Positions 35,601 through 43,380 are shown, numbered from the stretch's first letter. The stretch: DNA of 64,000 bases from Bacillus sp. FJAT-27245 (GCF_001273955.1 NZ_LIGI01000001.1:1029064-1093063), one strand, 5' to 3'. Notes: a model not told the origin generated them from the sequence alone. Numbers and translations: made by a program.

Positions 35601-36001
35601 TCTGGAAGCATAAGCAAGCATTCGCTGGAAGGGAACATAAAACACTCGGATTCCTGGCGATGCCGAATATGCTGCTGTTCCAGTTCGTTGTGCCATTTTT
35701 TGCGCCGGTTATTGACGTGTTGTTTATCTGGAAGCTCGCAACTGGCGAAGTAGGCACATCCTTGCTTATTTTCGGGACGTATTTCCTAATCGATTTGATT
35801 GTCAGCCTGGTTGCCTTCAGGTTTGAAAAGTTAAGTGTGAAACCGCTGATGACGGTGATTCTGCAAAGAATTGTTTATCGCTACTTGCTGCTGTGGGTTA
35901 CCTGGAAATCGTTGATGGTCGCGCTTAAGGGAACCCGGGTTGGCTGGGGGAAATTAAAGCGGAGCGGAGATTTGGCACCGGAACGGGGGTTTTTCGGGTA
36001 G
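32690..36001 (+). CDS. Trifunctional membrane protein: GH18 hydrolase, NodB deacetylase and GT2 polysaccharide synthase
   Basis: 1103 residues. A membrane helix near 45-68 leads to an outside GH18 domain with DGINIDFE, catalytic E220 in the D-x-x-x-D-x-E motif intact. A CE4/NodB domain follows, with TFDDGP (D480, D481), zinc ligands H531 and H535 in SHTFTH, YRSPLG, and the LLHDGG motif. After a second helix (about 700-725) lies a GT2 domain with DDGSKDGT (D780-D781), DAD (831-833), ED (922-923) and QRFRW (959-963), then C-terminal helices. All three sites look active. It resembles PgaB plus PgaC fused in one chain and would synthesise, deacetylate and cut a poly-GlcNAc-like polymer. Single gene, GGCAGG before the ATG. 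Confidence 0.9.
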   Translation: MKKRFQFKRDKSRNMDVTGERGDKDFIFESESSKRWNVMVFFCASFAALFALAIFFSGLGLYFNPVMPKLEMKVADEFNVIAPSESRAAALPDPSEQDVSFFQKKVTYNKDVYAFYVNWDSNSEQSLKEHSDEIDVLVPQWLRLNEDLGVESEIDPDIVKFANEKGMKITPLLHNIQDGKWSRERVSALLNSPGERAKLISNLHALIKKNGFDGINIDFENLDRSDRDELTQFMRELYGVFHADGLTVSMDVAAANPAYDYRQLEKHVDRLIVMAYDENVDSPGPIASNAWFKSILEKLPKDKLIVALGNYGYDWEWESQEPGEAVSFDDITRLAGKAGLNIQWDDISQNPYVKYTKNGEVHEVWFLDSATFYNQLKLSEEAGAKGIALWRLGAEDPSVWDILKGNKLENMQTVKNGGNIFSKGQGNIYRASESREEGRRSFSFDKQGFITNESYISNPRAYEFERLSKANGKEIVLTFDDGPTPEYTEKILKILKEQGIPATFFLIGKNAALHQDIVKQMVKDGHEVGSHTFTHPNTKNLSKEKLKFELNGAQRVIQGITGHTTLLYRSPLGDEEAKYFPEHFERMKNVTEMGYITVNYDVDSRDWELRDKDAIVDKVLKQASGGDIILLHDGGGDRQATVEALPIIIEQLKSKGYTFTTVGELIGQNKNNVMPAVADVEKPIVHSSKLVLWGAAHFKTITVGLLIGFMLVLALRLLVLGFLAIKHKKQVVRRQVSQGESFTPLVSVVIPAYNEERVIKKTIESIMDSDYPNLEIIVVDDGSKDGTSLTVEGNFSEHDNVRLVRKKNGGKASALNEGTKKANGEILVVVDADTSVTRETISMLVGHFEDGAMAAVSGNVRVGNRRNLLTVWQHIEYVTGFNIEKRAFATQNCLTVVPGAIGAWRKQVVEKLGYFSDDTLAEDTDMTLKILRGGYKVTIEEKALAYTEAPKTLRDFLKQRFRWTFGTLQCFWKHKQAFAGREHKTLGFLAMPNMLLFQFVVPFFAPVIDVLFIWKLATGEVGTSLLIFGTYFLIDLIVSLVAFRFEKLSVKPLMTVILQRIVYRYLLLWVTWKSLMVALKGTRVGWGKLKRSGDLAPERGFFG

Positions 36002-36050
36002 AAGATTTTAGGCCCTATGATTTGGGGAGCTTTTATTAATAGTTTGCAGG

Positions 36051-36092
36051 ATAAGACCGTTTCGCTTTGAAAAAGTGAAGCGGTCTTGTTCT
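36051..36092 (+). terminator. Terminator of the trifunctional synthase gene
   Basis: AAGACCGTTTCGCTT near 36053 pairs with AAGTGAAGCGGTCTT ending at 36087, followed by TGTTCTGTTT. Confidence 0.75.
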
Positions 36093-36139
36093 GTTTAGAG
36101 AGGTGTTCTATTGAAGTATTTGCGGATACATCCGGTAAA

Positions 36140-36310
36140 CTTTTGGATAAACGAGTTTTTCATAATCCTAAGGATAAAAAGTAAAAATCTCTGGATAAGA
36201 AGTAAAAAAGAATCTCTGGATAAGTAGTGAAAATCCCAGATAAAAGTAAAAAAATTCAGGGAATCGATAGCAAAATGCTAGCAATGTGCTATCAGAATCC
36301 AGATAAAGAA
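36140..36310 (+). repeat. Dispersed GGATAA/ATCGATAGC repeat, copy 3
   Basis: Several TCTCTGGATAAG-type units about 26 bases apart, followed by CAGGGAATCGATAGCA and an inverted repeat GATAGCA...TGCTATC (36266-36293). It shares the tail of the copies beside metG but the units have diverged (CTGGATAAG instead of CCGGATAAA). Confidence 0.7.
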
Positions 36311-36404
36311 ACTTTCGAGTAAGAAGGGAATCAGCTAAAATCACTTTTTTGCTTCCAGAAGACCATTACAAGGAGGTTTTCAGGCGAATTGGCCAATAGA
36401 GGAA

Positions 36405-36452
36405 CGCAAAGACCGGTTCGCCTGGAAATGAAAGGCGAACCGGTCTTTAAAA
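36405..36452 (-). terminator. Terminator of the marR-type gene
   Basis: A 16-base perfect stem: AAAGACCGGTTCGCCT at 36408-36423 with AGGCGAACCGGTCTTT at 36433-36448. Confidence 0.85.
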
Positions 36453-36463
36453 TATATTTGGTC

Positions 36464-36886
36464 CTATTTATGTTGAAACGGGTTGTTGTATTTCATTAAT
36501 AGTTTGGAGAATAATTCCTTCTCTTCATCAGTCCATTCCGCAAGGGCTTGATCGAGGGCGGCGAAACGCAATCTCTGGTGTTCAAGAAATTCCTTTTTGC
36601 CAAGCTCGGTGATCTGGAGTGTGTAGGCCCTGCGGTCAATCGGGTCTGGAATTCTTTCAACGTATCCTTTTTGTTCAAGGGAGGCGGTCTGCCGGCTTAT
36701 CGTGGAAATATCGAGGTGCGATTCCTCGGCGAGTGCCTTTACTCCCGCGGGTCCTTCAGAAAGAATCCGATATAGAATCAGATAGGCGGAGCGGTCGAGA
36801 TGGCCGATTTTCCTGCTTGTAGAGGTAACGCGGCGAATCAGGCGGGCGAGCTCCATATCTATAATTTTTATACTACTATCCTTCAT
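36464..36886 (-). CDS. MarR family transcriptional regulator
   Basis: 140 residues. A winged-helix core LSEGPAGVKALAEESHLDISTISRQTASLEQKGYVERIPDPIDRRAYTLQITELG contains the recognition helix and the D-x-R-x wing of MarR proteins. GTGAGG precedes the ATG. It is divergent from the MFS pump gene, and the space between carries a perfect inverted repeat on the pump promoter, so it most likely represses the pump and responds to a small toxic ligand. Confidence 0.9.
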   Translation of the reverse strand: MKDSSIKIIDMELARLIRRVTSTSRKIGHLDRSAYLILYRILSEGPAGVKALAEESHLDISTISRQTASLEQKGYVERIPDPIDRRAYTLQITELGKKEFLEHQRLRFAALDQALAEWTDEEKELFSKLLMKYNNPFQHK

Positions 36887-37017
36887 CGTTTTGCCTCACT
36901 TTTTCTATCTTCCTTCCATTATCTTACCATACAGGCCACATTTTTAACATTCGCGCTTCTGTGAAACATAACTGTGGAACAGGATTATTCGGGTGGTGCC
37001 AGGCACTGTTCGTGTTC

Positions 37018-37045
37018 TTGACATAAAACATAATAGTTGTATAAT
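37018..37045 (+). promoter_or_regulatory. Sigma-A promoter of the MFS gene
   Basis: TTGACA at 37018-37023, 16 bases, TATAAT at 37040-37045. Both hexamers are perfect matches. Confidence 0.85.
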
Positions 37046-37074
37046 GCAATTATGTAGTTTTATTATACAACTAT
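37033..37074. promoter_or_regulatory. Probable MarR operator
   Basis: A perfect 13-base inverted repeat, ATAGTTGTATAAT (37033-37045) and ATTATACAACTAT (37062-37074), separated by 16 bases. The left arm covers the -10 box of the MFS promoter, so bound regulator would block transcription. Confidence 0.65.
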
Positions 37075-37127
37075 AAAATTTGGCTATAAAGCAAAAAATA
37101 GAGGAATGAATTAGAGGAGGGAATGGA

Positions 37128-38609
37128 ATGCGGGATATAAATGAATTTCCGGATACGGATGGAACTTCGAGAGAAGCGGAATCTGTGTCCACTATTGGAA
37201 CATCGGGGACTGCGGAATCTGTGGTGGCAAGAGGAACTTCGCCAATAGCAGAATCAGTGGTGGCCGCAGGAACCGAGCCTTTAACAGGATCTGTGATGGC
37301 AGACGGAACTGTGCCTTTGGCGGAATCTGGGTCCCCAGTTGGAACAGCGGGAGTGGCAGGGGCTTTGGCGGCGGATGAAATTGCTCGGGGAACGGAAGGG
37401 GCGGCCGGAACCGGGCGGAAATCAAAAGGCGGATTGTTAAACCAGCCGAAATCGGTATGGGCAGTCTTTTTTGCCAGCATTATTGCCTTTATGGGCCTTG
37501 GCCTTGTTGATCCGATCCTTGTCGCAATTGGACAGCAGCTTCACGCGACACCGAGCCAGGTGACGCTTCTATTCACAAGCTACAATGCTGTCATGGCTGT
37601 GGCAATGCTGGTGACGGGAATGATTTCTTCACGGCTGGGAATAAAGTGGACGCTTCTTGCCGGAATCGTCATTATCGCAGTATTTTCCGGTCTTGGCGGC
37701 CTTTCGAACAATATTTGGGCGCTGGTCGGCCTGCGTGGCGGCTGGGGCCTAGGCAATGCGTTGTTTGTTGCAACCGCGCTTGCGGCGATGGTGTCACTGT
37801 CGAGGGGCGGGACCGCAAAAGCGATTATCCTGTATGAAGCGGCAATCGGCCTCGGGATTTCCGTCGGGCCGCTGCTTGGTGGATGGCTTGGGAGCATGTC
37901 GTGGAGGGGGCCGTTCTTTGGTGTTGCTGCCCTAATGGTGATTGCTTTTATCGGACTTATTACGTTAATGCCCCAGGCAAAACAACAGGCTGGTGCATCC
38001 CGGGCAAAGTCTTCAATCAAGGATCCATTCCGTGCGCTTAAACACCGCGCGCTGCTTGTTTTCGGAATCGGTGCGGCTTTGTACAATTTCGGCTTTTTTA
38101 CACTGCTTGCGTTCGCGCCCTTTGTTATGGGGCTTGATGAGCATGGCATCGGATATGTCTTCCTTGGCTGGGGGCTGCTGCTGGCGGTAACGTCTGTGTT
38201 CACGGCGCCGTATTTGCAAAAATGGTTCGGGACGGTCAAGGCGATGTGCGCCATGTTGACTCTGTTTGCGCTCGTCCTCGCCGCAATGGGGATATGGACG
38301 TCGACGCAGTGGGTTATTATTGTGTCTGTCATTATTGCGGGCGCGCTTCTTGGCAACAACAATACACTCATTACGACGGCTGTCATGAATTCAGCGCCGG
38401 TTGAGCGCGCCACCGCTTCAGCGGCATACAGCTTCCTCCGGTTCATTGGGGGGGCGATTGCGCCTTTCCTTGCCGGAAAGCTTGCCGAATGGTTTAATCC
38501 AAGCATGCCTTTCTTCGTTGGCGCGGCGTTTGTGATGCTGTCTGTTGTGTTTATTGCAGTGAACCATGTGCACGTGAAACACGTCGATGATGCCTATGCC
38601 GGCCATTGA
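37128..38609 (+). CDS. MFS transporter with a repetitive N-terminal extension
   Basis: 493 residues. The C-terminal 385 or so form a 12-helix major facilitator (SVWAVFFASIIAFMGLGLVDPILVAIG, motif A-like SSRLGIKW, motif C-like GIGLGISVGPLLGG), similar to drug-efflux pumps of the YvmA/Bmr type. The first 100 residues are unusual: six 12-residue repeats, each starting GT and often reading GTxPxAESVVAx. The ATG is backed by GAGGAGGG six bases upstream, so the extension is translated. The extension should be cytoplasmic and disordered. Regulated by the divergent MarR protein. Confidence 0.88.
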   Translation: MRDINEFPDTDGTSREAESVSTIGTSGTAESVVARGTSPIAESVVAAGTEPLTGSVMADGTVPLAESGSPVGTAGVAGALAADEIARGTEGAAGTGRKSKGGLLNQPKSVWAVFFASIIAFMGLGLVDPILVAIGQQLHATPSQVTLLFTSYNAVMAVAMLVTGMISSRLGIKWTLLAGIVIIAVFSGLGGLSNNIWALVGLRGGWGLGNALFVATALAAMVSLSRGGTAKAIILYEAAIGLGISVGPLLGGWLGSMSWRGPFFGVAALMVIAFIGLITLMPQAKQQAGASRAKSSIKDPFRALKHRALLVFGIGAALYNFGFFTLLAFAPFVMGLDEHGIGYVFLGWGLLLAVTSVFTAPYLQKWFGTVKAMCAMLTLFALVLAAMGIWTSTQWVIIVSVIIAGALLGNNNTLITTAVMNSAPVERATASAAYSFLRFIGGAIAPFLAGKLAEWFNPSMPFFVGAAFVMLSVVFIAVNHVHVKHVDDAYAGH

Positions 38610-38616
38610 TGTGGAC

Positions 38617-38648
38617 GAGGGTCTGCGGAAAGCAGGCCCTTTTTTAAA
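38617..38648 (+). terminator. Terminator of the MFS gene
   Basis: AGGGTCTGC pairs with GCAGGCCCT (one wobble) around GGAAA, followed by a T run. Confidence 0.75.
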
Positions 38649-38748
38649 AAGAGAGGGTTGAACGTAAAAATGGTCCAAGTTTCATTTGTCATTTGGGGAA
38701 CGGGTGTGCAAAAATAAGGGAAAGACATTGATTTTGGGAGCTGAACGA

Positions 38749-39246
38749 ATGGACAGACAGACTGCGGATTATTGGATTTCCCGGTTGGGGCTTGAGGCGC
38801 ATGCGGAGGGCGGCTATTTTAAGCAGGCGTACCGGTCGGAGGAGGATGTGCCGGGGAAGGAGCGGGCGCTTTATACGAGCATTTATTTTTTGCTTCGTTC
38901 CGGGGAGGTGTCGCATTTTCATCGGCTGAAGTCGGATGAGCTGTGGTATTTTCATGCGGGGGATTCGCTTTCGGTGCATATGATCCATGAGAATGGCGAG
39001 TATGAGGAAGTGCTGCTCGGGCTGGATTTGGATAAGGGGGAGGTTCCCCAGGTTCTTGTGCCGAAGAATACGATTTTTGGGTCGTCTGTTTCGGGGGATG
39101 GCACGTATGCGCTTGTTGGCTGCATGGTGTCTCCTGGTTTTGAATATGTGGATTTCGAGCTTTTTACCCAGGAGGAATTGAAAAACGAGTATCCCCAGCA
39201 TCGGGAGATTATTGGGAAAATGGCGTATGAAACGCTTCCTGAATAG
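38749..39246 (+). CDS. Cupin family protein (DUF985/Cupin_5)
   Basis: 165 residues from the ATG at 38749, preceded by GGGAG. The conserved core is GLEAHAEGGYFKQAYRS, TSIYFLLRSGEVSHFHRLKSDELWYFHAGDSL and GCMVSPGFEYVDFELF, the pattern of the YML079-type cupins. The HFHR...E...H arrangement may bind a metal. The enzymatic role is not established; related folds act as sugar epimerases. Monocistronic by spacing. Confidence 0.85.
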   Translation: MDRQTADYWISRLGLEAHAEGGYFKQAYRSEEDVPGKERALYTSIYFLLRSGEVSHFHRLKSDELWYFHAGDSLSVHMIHENGEYEEVLLGLDLDKGEVPQVLVPKNTIFGSSVSGDGTYALVGCMVSPGFEYVDFELFTQEELKNEYPQHREIIGKMAYETLPE

Positions 39247-39339
39247 GAACCGCCCTGTTTTTGTGGCTTGATTTATTTGGCGAAATGTGCCTTTGATTGG
39301 TAAAAAAACTGCCATGGCTAACGTGAGAGGATGAAGAGA

Positions 39340-39885
39340 ATGGTGAATAGCAGGGAAGAAATGCTTGGATGGGGAAAAGCCATTGTGATTGCGATTCTGT
39401 TAGCTTTTTTGATAAGGAATTTTCTCCTTACGCCGATTGAGGTTGAGGGTGCTTCGATGGAACCGACCTTGCAGACCCATGAACGGATGATTGTCACGAA
39501 GATTGGCGAGCTGAAGCGGTTTGATATTGTGGTTTTCCATGCGAATGAGCGGGAGGATTACATAAAGCGGATCATTGGGCTGCCGGGGGACCGGGTCGAG
39601 TACAAGGATGATACGCTCTATGTGAATGGCAAGGCGTATGATGAGCCGTACCTTGACGAATTTAAAAAGGAGATTCCGGGTGGTACGCTGACGGATTCGT
39701 TTAAGCTGGAGGATACGGCTGTTGGCGAGTCTGTTGTTCCGAAGGGCCATTTGTTCGTGATGGGTGATAACAGGAGAAACAGCAAGGATAGCCGCCATAT
39801 CGGGGCAATTCCGATTGAAAATGTGGTCGGGACGACAAAGGTTGTGTACTGGCCATTGAAGGAAATGAGGATTATTAAAGAATAA
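39340..39885 (+). CDS. lepB: Type I signal peptidase
   Basis: About 181 residues. One N-terminal membrane helix (AIVIAILLAFLIRNFLL), then the catalytic Ser in VEGASMEPTL (S39) and the catalytic Lys in YIKRIIGLPGD (K76), followed by GDNRRNSKDSRHIG. It cuts signal peptides outside the membrane. The ATG at 39340 is nine bases after GAGAGG; another ATG at 39331 touches that site. It is of the SipS/SipT type with a single anchor. Confidence 0.92.
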   Translation: MVNSREEMLGWGKAIVIAILLAFLIRNFLLTPIEVEGASMEPTLQTHERMIVTKIGELKRFDIVVFHANEREDYIKRIIGLPGDRVEYKDDTLYVNGKAYDEPYLDEFKKEIPGGTLTDSFKLEDTAVGESVVPKGHLFVMGDNRRNSKDSRHIGAIPIENVVGTTKVVYWPLKEMRIIKE

Positions 39886-39889
39886 TTGC

Positions 39890-39928
39890 GTGCGAAAAGC
39901 TGCCGGTTTGGCAGCTTTTTTTGTTGTG
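39890..39928 (+). terminator. Terminator of the signal peptidase gene
   Basis: AAAAGCTGCC pairs with GGCAGCTTTTTTT around GGTTT. Confidence 0.85.
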
Positions 39929-40148
39929 ATTTGGCGGGAAGGTTTGTCTGCCTTACATTTTAATGTAGAGTGTTGGATGGCCCTTGCTTCCCTTTTTTTG
40001 TGAAATATTGGCGTATCCCGGCTTCACTCCGAGGTTGGGAAAATTTTTGGCGGGTTGGGTGTTTGCTCTATTGCCGAAGAAAAAAATCTTTTTAAAATTT
40101 TCGGAAAAATGGTATTATGGGGGAAATTGGAAGGAGAAGGGTGAGCGA

Positions 40149-41372
40149 ATGGGTTCTTGGAAAAATCCGATTCTGTTGTTGACGGGGATAGGCATTTCGT
40201 ATTTGGGCAGCTGGCTGTATCTTGTCGCGCTGAACATATCCATCCTCGATTTAACGGGATCGGCCGCAGCAGTCGCTGGCTTGTATATTATCAGGCCAAT
40301 TGCGGTATTGATTACGAATACATGGTCGGGAACTGTCATCGACCGGGCAAATAAACGAAAGCTTATGATTGCGACCGATGTCATTCGGGGCTTGCTTGTC
40401 TTTGTTATTCCTTTTACAGACTCGCTTTGGCTGATTTATTTTATGATGCTTTTGATCAATATTGCTGGGGCGTTCTTCGGCCCTAGTTCAACTGTGTATA
40501 TTACAAAATTGGTACCTGAAGAAAACCGGAAGCGGTTCAATTCAATTATGAGCATGACCGCTTCGGGGGCGTTTTTGCTCGGGCCGGCCATCGCGGGTGC
40601 GCTTATTATGGTGGCGGGGACGGATATTTGCATCATCATCAACGCAATTTCGTTCATTGTGTGCGCATTCTTTATCTACCTGCTCCCGGATGTCGATGAG
40701 GCAAAAGCGGAAGGCAGGGAGCCGATCCGACTGAAAACATTAGTGGAGGATTGGAAGGCGGTCCGGAATTTCGTAGTCGGTGCCAAGTTCTTTATTGTCG
40801 TCTATTTGTTGTACCAGGGTGCGGTCCTGATTGGGTTCGCCCTTGATCCTCAGGAAGTGACGTTTATTAAAAAAATCCTGGGCTTGTCGACCAGGGATTA
40901 CGGGTTAATTGTGAGCATTACAGGAATCGGGGCGCTGGCAGGTTCGTCTGTCGCTGCGATGGTGTCGAAGAAAATCCCTCTGAAATTTTATCTCGGCGGG
41001 GGTATGCTGCTGACATCGGTAGGCTATTTGGCATTTTATTCGTCGTTTAATTTCCTGACCGCTACGGCGGCGTTTGTTTTCCTTGGATTTTTCATGGCAT
41101 TCGCGACAACCGGCTATGCAACATTTTTCCAGAACAAGGTGCCGGTCGAGTTGATGGGGCGTTTTGCAAGCGTGGCGGAAATGGCGCAGGGGGTCATCCA
41201 GATTGGGTTGACACTATTGGTCGGCTTCTTTGCGGAATGGTTCAGCCTCCAGTTTATTTGCATCGCGTTCTCGGTTGCAGGGCTTTTCTTATCTGCAAGC
41301 CTGTTTGCGGCAATCATCATGCCGTCAAGGGCGGGGTATTTTAAAGAAAAGGCCCAGGGTGTTACAAGTTAG
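40149..41372 (+). CDS. MFS transporter (MFS_3/enterobactin-exporter type)
   Basis: 407 residues from the ATG at 40149. About 11-12 membrane helices: NPILLLTGIGISYLGSWLYLVALNISILDLTGSA is the typical start of this drug or macrolide-efflux-like subfamily, with GTVIDRANKRKLM as the loop 2-3 motif. AAGGAG lies about 14 bases before the ATG, slightly far. An upstream open stretch lacks a good start. Substrate unknown. Confidence 0.83.
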   Translation: MGSWKNPILLLTGIGISYLGSWLYLVALNISILDLTGSAAAVAGLYIIRPIAVLITNTWSGTVIDRANKRKLMIATDVIRGLLVFVIPFTDSLWLIYFMMLLINIAGAFFGPSSTVYITKLVPEENRKRFNSIMSMTASGAFLLGPAIAGALIMVAGTDICIIINAISFIVCAFFIYLLPDVDEAKAEGREPIRLKTLVEDWKAVRNFVVGAKFFIVVYLLYQGAVLIGFALDPQEVTFIKKILGLSTRDYGLIVSITGIGALAGSSVAAMVSKKIPLKFYLGGGMLLTSVGYLAFYSSFNFLTATAAFVFLGFFMAFATTGYATFFQNKVPVELMGRFASVAEMAQGVIQIGLTLLVGFFAEWFSLQFICIAFSVAGLFLSASLFAAIIMPSRAGYFKEKAQGVTS

Positions 41373-41401
41373 GGAGCCATTTTTTATAAAAATGGGCCGA
41401 G

Positions 41402-41446
41402 TTGAAAAAGTAGTGCGTTGCCAAGCTGGCAGGCACTACTTTTTCG
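41402..41446 (-). terminator. Terminator between MFS and oxidase-like gene
   Basis: GAAAAAGTAGTGC near 41403 pairs with GCACTACTTTTTC near 41431. The arms have T runs on both strands, so it is probably bidirectional. Confidence 0.8.
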
Positions 41447-41449
41447 AGT

Positions 41450-41875
41450 TTAAAGGGATAAGCCTTTATCCCTGTGAAAATGATGTGCGACATCTGCGGC
41501 TTTGACGTTTTGAAAGATATTGATGACGAAGAACAGGACGGCGAGGACGAGGACGTTAGGGAAGATTTGCAGCAGGAGCATGAGTGATTCGTTTCCAAGG
41601 AGAAGGAAAGACAGGCCAAGCATGAATAACGGTAATGAGATGTTATAAAGCCAGAAGTGAAGCTTTGCCAGCAGTGTCTCGCCGGCTTTTGGAAAAAGGA
41701 CATAGATGACGCCGAACAAACCCATGGATGCCCAGCCAACGAGGTTGATATGGGCATGTGCCCCCATCAGACGGTGGTCGCCGATAATCTCCATCGTCAG
41801 CCCCATTCCCACGCCAATCAAAAAGTAAAGAGCGGCGAGTTTCAGGAAGAGAGTGCCGATTTTCACGAAAATCAC
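41450..41875 (-). CDS. Small heme-copper-oxidase-subunit-I-like membrane protein
   Basis: 141 residues with four membrane helices. The stretch GDHRLMGAHAHINLVGWASMGLFGVIYVLFPKAG resembles the first heme-ligand region of cbb3/NorB-type oxidase subunit I, including the His-x-His pair, but the protein has only about a third of the usual helices and no copper-site His cluster. Similar short proteins are annotated as cytochrome-c oxidase in Bacillaceae. It may bind heme or a quinone; no partner gene is adjacent. A GGAGGTG site lies upstream of the start. Confidence 0.7.
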   Translation of the reverse strand: MIFVKIGTLFLKLAALYFLIGVGMGLTMEIIGDHRLMGAHAHINLVGWASMGLFGVIYVLFPKAGETLLAKLHFWLYNISLPLFMLGLSFLLLGNESLMLLLQIFPNVLVLAVLFFVINIFQNVKAADVAHHFHRDKGLSL

Positions 41876-42123
41876 CTCCTTAGTAGGAATTGTTTACAGA
41901 CTTTCCTAACGGGAAAGCCCACTCCTTCAGGGGTGGGATGGGAGTGAGGCCAGATACGGGGTGCCGTAAACCAACAGCTTTTAGGCACCTCAAGTATCTG
42001 GAAGCCGGAATTAGCATCATGATTGTTTTGCATTAATAATAGAGGCCATTTCTTGTATCCTCGCTTCAGCTATAGTATAATCAAAATGAGGGAACATACG
42101 TTTGTTTTTTGGGGGTTTTTGAT

Positions 42124-42904
42124 ATGGCCATTCCACGCTCGCCCAGCTTTGTCCTCACCCTGGAGCTTGACAGCCATCCCAGGCGTTGTCCGCTGCCGAC
42201 AAAGAATTGGAAATCCTCCGTGTCATCTACAACACTGTCCTTGGCAACTACCTGAAGCGGGAAAACCAGATGAAACGGCTGAAGGAATACAAAAGAAGCA
42301 TACGGCAGCTACATGGACTCAAGAGAAAATTAGCAATTGATGAAGGGAACCCCTGCCTGCTAAACGAGCTGGAATGCCTCCGGGAAAGGCTCAAGGACTT
42401 AAGGGAACAATACCAGCTGACCGAATATGCCTCCCACGCTGAGTAAAGAGCATCCGTAAGCATTTTGGGGACAGGCTAAACGCAGCCGTCGCCCAGAAAA
42501 CAGCTTCCTGCGCCTGGCTTGCCTTCAGGAAGAAACTGTTCGGAAAGGCAAAGAAGGTCGTGTTCCTACAAAAAGGGGAAATGGCGAGCTTCGAAGGGAA
42601 AACCAACACGACAGGCTGGCGGTATAACAATAAGCATCTCGTCTATAAGGACATGTCCACCCCGCTGAAGTGGAAGAAGCATGACGGCTATGTATCCGAA
42701 ATCCTCTCCCATCTTGAAAAGAAAACCCCATTCACCTATTCCACCAAGAAAAAAGGGGAAACCCAAGCCATCACCGATTTTTATCATGTCAAATATGTCC
42801 GAATTGTAAGGAAAGCCATCCGCGGGAAGGTAAAGCGAAACGCAATGCATGCATGGAAACCTTTCCACGATTCAGGAACCTACACGACCAAGAAATCCAT
42901 ATAA
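42124..42904 (+). pseudogene. tnpB pseudogene (IS605 OrfB, N-terminal half, frameshifted)
   Basis: Three frames together give a TnpB-like N-terminus: SFVLTLELD from 42124, then SAADKELEILRVIYNTVLGNYLKR...QYQLTEYASHAE (42186-42446), then KSIRKHFGDRLNAAVAQKTASCAWLAFRKKLFGKAKKV...EMASFEGK (about 42450-42830). Two single-base frameshifts separate them. The RuvC catalytic residues and the zinc finger of the C-terminal half are absent because a deletion joins this part to the 3' end of the element. Family knowledge: intact TnpB is an RNA-guided nuclease; this one is dead. Confidence 0.75.
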
Positions 42905-42949
42905 TCAAAAAAGAAAAAAGGAAGATCCTCAACTCCGGGATTCTCCTGT

Positions 42950-43190
42950 AATGGAAAAATACAATACATTAGGCGGTGTGATGCCACCGGGCTTGCGAAA
43001 GCCAAAAGATGCGGCCGCTAATGGCAGCGGGGGCTGCTTTGGCCGTGAAAGTCCTGAATGTAGTTGTCCCAGTGTCCTGGCCCTAGATGCCGAGCGTATC
43101 AAGATGCGGACTGTGGCTGCCGGCCAGGAAGAAGGCAATGGATTCAGAACCCCACGGGTTTAGCCGTGGGAGTATCAGAGTAAAGTATAC
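42950..43190 (+). ncRNA. Remnant of the TnpB guide RNA (omegaRNA) region
   Basis: The 3' portion of IS605 elements encodes the guide scaffold that ends at the right-end hairpin. Here GC-rich pairs such as GGCGGTGTGATGCC are followed by the hairpin at 43151-43170, and the guide would be read from about 43179 onward into flanking DNA. Inferred from the element's structure; no expression evidence. Confidence 0.4.
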
Positions 43191-43380
43191 AAGGCGAAGG
43201 TGGTAAATATGAAGGCTGTGTTTAAATAATATAACTGTGTAATGTGCCGATTTGATAAAGTGAAATGGGATCCTCCACCATTTATATGGATGGAACCTAG
43301 CAAGGCGAATTGAGTAAGGGAGCCATTCGGTAGACCAAGGGGTTCGGTTTTTAATAAAGCGGTCCAGATAGATGGGTGAA

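Larger units (their letters stand above)
41890..43190 (+). mobile_element. Decayed IS200/IS605-family (IS1341/TnpB-only) element
   Basis: Left end: hairpin CCCACTCC/GGGGTGGG at 41918-41937 followed by ATGGGAGTGAGG. Right end: CCCACGG at 43151-43157 pairing with CCGTGGG at 43164-43170, then AGTATCAG; this hairpin with the TTTAG loop is the standard right end of TnpB-bearing elements. Between them lies a broken tnpB. No tnpA is present. TTTAC stands a little upstream of the left hairpin and might be the original target. The element cannot encode a working nuclease. Confidence 0.75.

Noticed and set aside
37580-38506. Long minus-strand open frame (308 codons) opposite the MFS gene
   Set aside because: It is the complement of a high-GC third-position gene; the plus strand has a promoter, ribosome site and clear MFS helices.
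42023-42340. 105-codon frame at the left of the mobile element
   Set aside because: It is an out-of-frame reading over the broken tnpB; the protein-like signal lies in the neighbouring frames.
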